Origin: Anniella stebbinsi
Lineage: Eukaryota; Chordata; Lepidosauria; Squamata; Anniellidae
DNA length: 64,000 bases
Assembly (NCBI GenBank): GCA_029215795.1
Contig: JARDYH010000003.1
Location: forward strand, 99,232,609 to 99,296,608
Direction: 5' to 3'
Shown here in pieces: positions 58,026 to 64,000 of the stretch. The stretch's first letter is position 1. Every line of letters starts with the position of its first letter. The notes beneath the pieces were generated by a model. It had not been told where the DNA came from, did no database searches, and saw nothing but the letters and a program-made list of their open reading frames with translations. Position numbers and translations under genes: made by a program.

Positions 58026-58306
58026 GATGGGGTGTTCTGAACAAAGGTAGGAGAGAAAAAATAATTATGCATGCCCTCCCTCACAAAAAAAAGAAGGAAT
58101 GCAACAAAACGAAACAGAGTGATGATTATCAGCCTAATCCGAGCCATGTTTCCTCAGAAGTGTCTCCCATCGATTTCCAGGAGATTTACTTCTAGCTAAG
58201 TACACTTTGGATTGCAGTATTAAGGCTGCAATTATAAGTATACTTAACACTAGAAAGTGAAGCCACTTTCCAGAAATAATTACTGTTCTCTGGGCACCTT
58301 GATTGC

Positions 58307-58308
<2 letters not shown>

Positions 58309-58344
<36 letters not shown>

Positions 58345-58345
58345 G
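58309..58345. repeat. (ATT)n microsatellite at LINE tail
   Basis: About 12 ATT triplets, the complement of the AAT tail of the minus-strand LINE that follows. Confidence 0.95.
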
Positions 58346-59652
58346 ACATTTATATACCGCCCCATAGCCGAAGCTCTCTGGGCGGTTTACAAAAATTAAA
58401 AGATAGAACACTAAAAAGACAATATACAACATTTAAAACCATAAACATAAAACAGCTGATATTTAAAACATTTTAAAACATCTTAATTGTCAAGCCTGGC
58501 CACAATGTCAATCAAACCTCAAATTGAGCTGTTAAAATGCTTGGGAGAAAAGAAAGGTTTTAACCAGGCGCCGAAAAGATAACAGTGTTGGCACCAGGCA
58601 GGCCTCATCGGGGAGATCATTCCATAATTGGGGGGCCACCACAGAGAGGGCCCTCTCCCTTGTTGCCGTCCTCCGAGCTTCCCTCGGAGTAGGCACCTGG
58701 AGGAGGACCTTTGATGTTCATGTCGGGAAAGGCGTTCCATCAGGTATTGTGGTCCCAAACCGTGTAAGGCTTTATAGGTTAAAACCAGCACCTTGCAGGC
58801 AGCCAATGCAAGCGGGCCAGAATCGGTCTTATATGTTCGAACCTTCTGGTCCCTGTTACCAATCTGGCCGCTGCATTCTGCACAAGCTGCAGCTTCCGAA
58901 CAGTCTTCAAAGGCAGCCCCACGTAGAATGTATTGCAGTAATCTAACTTGGAGATTACCAGAGCATAGACAACTGAAGCCAGGTTATCCCTGTCCAGATT
59001 AGGGGCGTGGCTGGGCCACCAGCTGAAGTTGGTAGAAGGCACTCCATGCTACCGAGGCCACCTGAGCCTCAAGTGACAGAGATGGTTCTAGGAGAACCCG
59101 CAAGCTATGAACCTGCTCCTTCAGAGGGAGTGCAACCCATTCCAGAACAGGTTGAACACCCTCCATCCGGTCAAAGGAACCCCCCACTAACAACATCTCA
59201 GTCTTGTCTGGATTGAGTTTCAGTTTATTAGCCCTCATCCAGTCCATTGTCGCAGCCAAGTACTGGTTCAACACATCCACAGCCTCACCTGATGAAGATG
59301 AAAAGGAGAAGTAGAGTTGTGTGTCATCAGCGTACTGATGACAATGCACTCCACAACTCCGGATGACCGCACCCAACAGTTTCATGTAGCTGTTGAACAG
59401 CATGGGGGACAAAACTGACTCCTGCGGAACCCCATACTAGAGAATCCACGGGGCCGAGCAATGTTCCCCAAGCACCACCTTCTGGAGTCGACCTGTCAAG
59501 TAGGAGCGGAACCACTGCAATGCAGTGCCTCCAATTCCCAATTCAGCCAGTCGTCCCAGAAGGATACCATGGTCAATGGTATCAAAAGCCGCTGAGAGGT
59601 CAAGGAGAATCAACAGAGTCACACTCCCCCTGTCTTTCTCCCGACATAGGTC
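58346..59652 (-). mobile_element. L2/CR1-like LINE, best-preserved copy, 5'-truncated
   Basis: Minus strand from 59652 down: RT region with SVTLLILLDLSAAFDTIDHG, then LQWFRSYLTGRLQKVVLGEH, LSPMLFNSYMKLLG, the intact catalytic-type block CHQYADDTQLYFSFSSSSG (Y-A-D-D present), MRANKLKLNPDKTEMLLVGG, a C-terminal SKLDYCNTFYVGLPL, and VLTYKALHGLGPQYLMERL. The 3' UTR ends in the 'ccgcccagagagcttcggct' motif. A few frame changes separate the blocks (near 58806, 59000 and 59420), so it is inactive but younger than the other copies. Its family enzyme makes cDNA at the nicked target site. Confidence 0.92.
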
Positions 59653-60000
59653 ATTATACTGACATTAAATTTCAGCTCGCCCGTTGTAGACATTGCACTG
59701 TCTGATTCAACTGTTCAGCACTGAAATGGCATAGTCGCTGTCCAATGTATTCTTTCAATGATGTCATCCTTTGTTCTACCTCCAGTGAAGGCTTCTGCAT
59801 GTGGAAACCCAGAGGAACAAGACTGGAGGCTGTACGTAGGGCACTAAAGGGGCAGGGTTTCTAGTACAGACTCTCTACTTGTCTGCTTCTGCAGCAGATG
59901 CTTCTTGCCCAAGTATTCCAGGGCTTTCAGAATTTCTGTCTCCTGTCCATTACTCCTTGAAGAGTGAACTATCTCTCTTAACTATAGAAAGAGCTCCCCT
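59653..60000. other. Intergenic, no feature recognised
   Basis: No gene or repeat identified. Confidence 0.4.
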
Positions 60001-60150
60001 GGGCAGGATCTACACTGCTGTTTTAAAGCGTTTTGAAGCACTTTATAACAGTAGTGACAACTGTTTTGGAGTGTGTCCTGGGCCCCAACAGTTGTCACTA
60101 CTGTTATAAAGCGTTTTAAAGCACTTTAAAGCAGCAGTGTAGATCCGCCC
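60001..60150. mobile_element. Palindromic MITE, 150 bp
   Basis: GGGCAGGATCTACACTGCTG at the left and GCAGTGTAGATCCGCCC at the right. The arms stay nearly complementary through AACAGTAGTGACAACTGTT / AACAGTTGTCACTACTGTT to a short loop near 60075, so almost the whole element can fold as one hairpin. Confidence 0.85.
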
Positions 60151-60239
60151 CTGGAAGATGCATGTGATTTCTTTGTGAAGGCCATGTTGAATTGGTGATG
60201 CCAGAAATATCATTTTCAGCAAAATTCTGGATGATCTAA

Positions 60240-60362
60240 AGGCAGGGAAGTAGGCAACTTGTGGCCCTCCAGATATTTTGCTTACAACTCCTACCAGTTC
60301 TAACCAGCAGGGTGAAGGACGATGGGAATTGTAGGCCAAAGCATATTGGAGGCCACAGTGTC
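60240..60362. mobile_element. Small palindromic MITE
   Basis: GGCAACTTGTGGCCCTCCAG at the left with inverted CATATTGGAGGCCACAGTG at the right; 'ttacaactcctaccag' and 'gatgggaattgtaggcc' form the inner arms. Related to 57921-58025. Confidence 0.6.
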
Positions 60363-60639
60363 CTAGCAAAACTCTCTAAACACAATCCACTTATGTAGGC
60401 TGGAGCCCTGCCAGCAGAATAATGATAATGGCCTCTTCAAGGCCAGTTTTACTCACAGCTGGCTGATAAAGTGTTGTCCAGAAAACAGTCCAAAAGTCAC
60501 ACCAGGCAAAGTTCCAAGTAGAGGATCCAAACAAGGGTTAAGCAAAGGCAAAGTCAAGATCAGTCCAAAGGTTGAAGAAGGTCCAGTTTCCAAGGCAGAA
60601 GGTCTGGATCACTGAACACACATAAGCACCTCTGGACGG
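60363..60639. other. Intergenic segment before repeat R
   Basis: Contains a run of 'caaagtc/gtccaaag' words (60490-60600) typical of some retrotransposon flanks; not identified. Confidence 0.3.
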
Positions 60640-60773
60640 GTGCTTTTCCCCGCTGTGGCTCCGGAGTGGCAGCAGGTCATTTACAAGGACGCTGCCGCCA
60701 CTCCGAAGCCATCTAGGGGCAAAGCCCCGAAGCTCCACTCTAAAAAGTCAGGCATTTACCCCGACTTTTTTAG
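60640..60773 (-). repeat. Interspersed repeat R, copy 3 (partial)
   Basis: Inverted relative of 44720-44840: CTGCCGCCACTCCGAAGCCA and AAAAAGTCAGGC-like words. It stops at 60773, exactly where the LTR's TG begins, so the retrotransposon landed in it. Confidence 0.6.
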
Positions 60774-61118
60774 TGTCATGAGGCAGTCTGAAGAATCTTC
60801 CTCTGAGGAGGAAGAAGTGGCAGAGACTGCAGCTTTACCCATTCCCCAGGACTTACCGGAGGAGGAGGAACAGCAGGGAGATTCCTCTGAAGAGCCCCAG
60901 GAAAGCCACCCTCTCCCACCCCCTGTTTCTAATGAGGAAGACTCGGGGCCTGAAGGAGTTTGTCCAGTAACTCCCCAGCAAAGGCGGCAGCTCAAACAGG
61001 TTGAGAAAGCTAAGCCCACAAGGCGAAGCATGAGACTGAGAAAACAGAGCACAGCTAACGCAAGCCTTAAGTAAGATAACGAAGGAATTGCACGCAGCTG
61101 TGAACAGGCTCAAGCAAC

Positions 61119-61125
61119 TATAAAG
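61119..61125 (+). promoter_or_regulatory. LTR TATA box
   Basis: TATAAAG, 33 nt upstream of the GTTGAGAACAA that pairs with the primer-binding site; this is the expected distance for a Pol II start. Confidence 0.7.
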
Positions 61126-61151
61126 GAGAAAGAAGTCAGAAGCTAAGATCC

Positions 61152-61162
61152 GTTGAGAACAA
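61152..61162 (+). promoter_or_regulatory. Predicted transcript 5' end / self-primer
   Basis: GTTGAGAACAA is the exact reverse complement of 61347-61357. In Tf1 and related Ty3/Gypsy elements the first 11 nt of the RNA fold back and serve as primer after cleavage; length, position and TATA distance all fit that model. Confidence 0.75.
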
Positions 61163-61346
61163 CCGTCGTCTTCGGCTCTTGACACCCGGCATACTCCTGA
61201 ATCGGAACCTGTGGACTGAACAACCGGCTTGACGATTTTGGCTCTGGACTTTGGAGTGCTCTAATACTTGGTTTGACCCTCGGCTTGACATTCTTAGATA
61301 AGGGAGTTGGCAGGCTTCCTATACTAAGAGTCGTAAATACGACAAT

Positions 61347-61357
61347 TTGTTCTCAAC
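61347..61357 (+). other. Primer-binding site (self-priming type)
   Basis: TTGTTCTCAAC just after the LTR end. It has no TGG start, as a tRNA-primed site would, but pairs perfectly over 11 nt with 61152-61162. The neighbouring bases on both sides do not pair, so the match is exactly 11 nt. Confidence 0.75.
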
Positions 61358-61387
61358 CCTAAAAGGAAAAACACTTTTTTTCCCTCA

Positions 61388-62295
61388 ATGGAACAGGCAC
61401 TAGCCCTGGAAAATCAGGCACTCAGGGAGCAGGTGGCCCAGCTGACGGAGGCCATGAAAGCATTTCAGACTCAATTAAATCAGCTCACTGGCCAGCCACA
61501 GAAATGGAAGTGCCCTGTAGCAGCTCCGGAGAAATTTGATGGCTCCCCAGATAAGTTTGCAAAGTTCCTGGCTCCATGTGAGTTGTATATGCAGCTGCGT
61601 TCTGAGGATTTCCCCACGGAGCAGACGCAGGTGGGATTTTTGATAAGTTTGCTCGCTGGGTCTGCTGCAAAATGGGCAATGCCTTATCTACTGGACCGCA
61701 GCCCGCTTCTGCTCAACTATGCCAATTTTGTGGCTGAGTTCCGGGCTGCATATGAGGATCCTCAAAAGGCTGCTACTGCCAACAGGAAAATACGGCGCCT
61801 TCAGCAAGGAAAAGACCCTGTGTCCGTTTATGCCAGCTCTTTCCGGTTGCTGGCTCAAGACCTGAAATGGAATGAGGCTGCGCAGATGGACCAGTTCCAG
61901 GAAGGGTTGGCAGATGAGATTTTGGATGAGCTGGCGAGAGTGGAACAGCCAAAATCCCTGAAGGATTTGATTCAGCTCTGCCTGCGGATCGATGGAAGAT
62001 TAGAGAGTCACAGGTCGGCACGACACGCAGGCCCTGCCAGGGGGGGCATAACTGCTACTTTTGGCCAATCTACTCCAGGTTTCAGGATGGGAGGCCCCAG
62101 GAGAGTTCCATGCCTACGGGAGAAGAACCAATGCAGTTGGGCGGGGTTAGACCTCGCTTGACAGCACAAGAAAAAGATCGTAGACGGCAAGGGGGATTGT
62201 GCCTGTATTGTGGGAAGGCAGGGCATTTTGCCGCCACCTGCCCTGCCAAACGACCTCGCCCTGCGGTGTCAGGAAACGGACAGCCCCAGTTATAA
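61388..62295 (+). pseudogene. Ty3/Gypsy (Sushi/PEG10-like) Gag, one frame break
   Basis: Structural protein that would assemble the particle and bind the RNA. The ATG at 61388 opens 257 codons. An N-terminal coiled-coil-like helix (LENQALREQVAQLTEAM) comes first. The capsid-like domain follows with PEKFDGSPDKFAKFL and RRLQQGKDPVSVYASSF, the wording of the Gag family from which the vertebrate gene PEG10 arose. The frame is lost between about 62085 and 62110. The zinc knuckle [14 protein letters not shown] (62200-62241) is in the next frame, which stops at 62295, so a small indel separates capsid and knuckle in this copy. Total length of about 300 codons fits the family. Confidence 0.88.
62271..62277 (+). 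promoter_or_regulatory. Candidate -1 ribosomal frameshift site
   Basis: A-GGA-AAC in the reading phase of the Gag zinc-knuckle frame. PEG10 and Sushi-type elements use G-GGA-AAC in the same phase; only the first base differs. The Gag stop is 16 nt downstream, and the -1 frame runs straight into Pol. Confidence 0.55.
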
Positions 62296-64000
62296 ATGGA
62301 GTCGTAGGACTGGGGGGGGAGGAATCCTGTGTAATACCCAAGACTCCCACCAGCATTTCTTGCCATCCCCTAACCATGACAGTGACGTTGCAATGGGCAG
62401 GGCGTAACCCCATCCAAACTACCGCCATGATTGACTCAGGAGCTTCTAGCACCTTTATGGACTTGACCTTTGCTAGAAAATATGGGGTCAGATCGAGTCC
62501 TTTGGCTTCTCCCCTGGCCATTGAAACGATCGATGGGAGGCCTTTGGTCTCAGAACTGGTGACACATGAGACCGAGCCCGTGACTGTAGAAATCCAGGGT
62601 CACATGGAATCCCTCCAATTTCTGCAGGCGGCCGTTCCTCACTTCCCCATTGTACTGGGGATGACCTGGCTGAGTCTCCATGACTCTCGCATCACATGGC
62701 CTCGGGGGGAAGTGTTTTTTTCCTCAGAGTATTGTCGATCACATTGTTGGCCTGAAAGAGTAAATGCTGCCGTACCGCATCTCCAAGACTCCAGTCCAGT
62801 CTCGCTCCCTGCCAAGTATCATGACTTTCAAGATGTCTTCGATAAGGGAGAGGCGGATCAGTTGCCACCTCACAGGCCATATGATTGTGCCATCGACCTG
62901 CTTCCAGGATCCAGGGTCCCGGTAGGGCGCATTTATACATTGTCCGAACCTGAGCTGGCAGCCTTGCGGGACTTCTTAGAAAAAAAATTAAAATGGGGAT
63001 TCATTCGGCCCTCCACATCTCCTGCTGCAGCACCAGTGCTTTTTGTGAAAAAGAAATGTGGGGAATTGCGTCTGTGTAACGATTACCGGGCCCTGAACCA
63101 AGTCACCTGTCGCAACCGCTATCCCTTGCCTCTCATCCCGGAACTACTGGAGCGCCTCCGAAGTGCGGTCGTATACACCAAGCTCAATCTGCGAGGAGCT
63201 TAGAATTTGGTGCGCATCAAGGCAGGGGATGAGTGGAAGACGGCGTTCTGGACTCGATACGGCCATTTTGAATACACGGTAATGCCTTTCGGGCTTTCCA
63301 ATGCTCCTGCCGTGTTCCAGCACTTCATGAATGACATTTTTAGGGACTATCTAGATCACTTTGTCATCATTTACCTGGACGACATTCTGATTTACTCCTC
63401 CACACGACAGGCGCATGAATCTCATGTGCGAGCAGTACTGCATCGGCTACGGGAACATCATCTGTACACCAAACTAGAGAAGTGCGCTTTCGACCTGGAG
63501 ACCGTGGAATTCCTGGGACATTGGATATCCCCCAAAGGCGTGAGCATGGATTCTGCAAAAGTGGCAGCAGTGGTCTTATGGCAGGCACCAAGGACCGTGA
63601 AAGAGGTGCAACAGTTTTTGGGTTTCGCCAACTACTATCACCGCTTCATCCCGAACTTTGCTCAGATTACTGCACCCCTGACCGACTTATTGTGTTCACG
63701 CAAAACATTTCAGTGGGGATCTGCGGCGCAGCAAGCCTTTCAAAAATTGAAAGGACAGTTCATATCGGACCCCATTCTGCAACATCCTGATCCACAGACT
63801 CCTTTTGTGGTTGAGACCGATGCCTCAGATGTGGCCATTGGGGCGGTGTTGCTGCAGCCCACTGCTGACGGGGGATTCTCGTTACCCTGTGCCTTTTACT
63901 CCCGCAAGCTCAACTCCGCTGAACGTAGCTACACTATTTGGGAGAAAGAGCTATTGGCGATCAAAGCAGCTTTTGAGGCTTGGCGACATCTGTTGGAAGG
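62278..64000 (+). pseudogene. Ty3/Gypsy Pol: protease, RT, start of RNase H (3' part outside the window)
   Basis: Polyprotein that would process Gag-Pol, copy the RNA and degrade it. In the -1 frame the order is: aspartic protease with MIDSGASSTFMD (catalytic Asp at 62433), a linker, then RT with RIYTLSEPELAALRDFL, VLFVKKKCGELRLCNDYRAL, a [13 protein letters not shown] motif and the catalytic YLDD (63372-63383), then [13 protein letters not shown] and the RNase H start [17 protein letters not shown] (about 63805). One in-frame TAG at 63201-63203 interrupts the RT between LNLRGA and NLVRI, where relatives have a tyrosine. On both sides the frame is open to the window edge. The integrase would lie beyond 64000. 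The stop, with the gag break, makes this copy non-autonomous. Confidence 0.92.

Larger units (their letters stand above)
60774..61344 (+). mobile_element. 5' LTR of Ty3/Gypsy retrotransposon (571 bp)
   Basis: Begins TGTCATGAGGCAG and ends ...TACGACA (TG...CA). The left boundary is set by the break in repeat R, the right one by the primer-binding site 2 nt downstream. It contains a TATA box (61119) and a predicted RNA start (61152), and near its 3' end an exact hairpin GTCGTA-AA-TACGAC (61330-61343). The 3' LTR lies beyond the window, so boundaries and TSD are predictions. Confidence 0.75.

Noticed and set aside
60640..61074. 144-codon acidic ORF before the Gypsy gag
   Set aside because: It spans the junction between repeat R and the LTR and lies upstream of the predicted RNA start, so it is not one ancestral gene. 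An ORF inside U3 cannot be wholly excluded without other copies.

Overview
This is a repeat-dense, mostly non-coding stretch of a vertebrate nuclear genome, most likely a squamate reptile (lizard or snake). The basis is the combination of repeats: L2/CR1-like LINEs whose 3' ends carry the 'accgcccagagagcttcggc' motif and AAAT/AAT tails, a classical CR1 3' end, a tRNA-derived SINE, an old MIR-like SINE, many non-autonomous hAT and Harbinger-like elements, and a Ty3/Gypsy element of the Sushi/PEG10-related type. I found no exon of a recognisable host gene, no rRNA or tRNA gene and no CRISPR array. The species is an inference.

Layout. 1-6.15 kb is a composite block: two arrays of one 149-bp tandem repeat (about 392-1604 and 4684-6145), copies of a hAT-like family with TAGGG..GTGCAC ends (called family A here), and a minus-strand LINE interrupted by a family A element with a perfect 8-bp target-site duplication (TSD). 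6.2-60 kb is AT-rich intergenic DNA with LINE fragments (7.3, 17.4, 20.1, 21.2, 25.5, 41.0, 53.3-55.2 and 58.3-59.7 kb), short inverted-repeat elements and microsatellites. Several hAT-like elements have 8-bp TSDs readable on both sides: 3443-4014, 10384-10659 (7 of 8), 15168-15487, 19363-19796, 37629-37949, 46988-48055 and 53314-53697. A few long, repeat-poor stretches (about 15.77-16.51, 28.78-29.90, 46.20-46.62 and 50.94-51.79 kb) look like candidate conserved non-coding elements, but only an alignment can show that.

The right end (60.77-64.0 kb) holds the best-preserved mobile element: the 5' part of a Ty3/Gypsy retrotransposon running off the window. It has a 5' LTR (about 60774-61344), a TATA box, and a predicted RNA 5' end whose 11 nt are exactly complementary to the primer-binding site, which points to self-priming. 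Gag has a CCHC knuckle, a candidate -1 frameshift heptamer leads into Pol, and protease, reverse transcriptase and the start of RNase H follow. One gag frame break and one in-frame stop in the reverse transcriptase make this copy defective.

How the parts work together: the autonomous elements supply enzymes (LINE reverse transcriptase, Gypsy Pol) and the short TIR elements and SINEs are their passengers or those of elements elsewhere. No hAT or Harbinger transposase is encoded here. Nested insertions with intact TSDs at 2-4 kb and 53-55 kb give a relative order of events.
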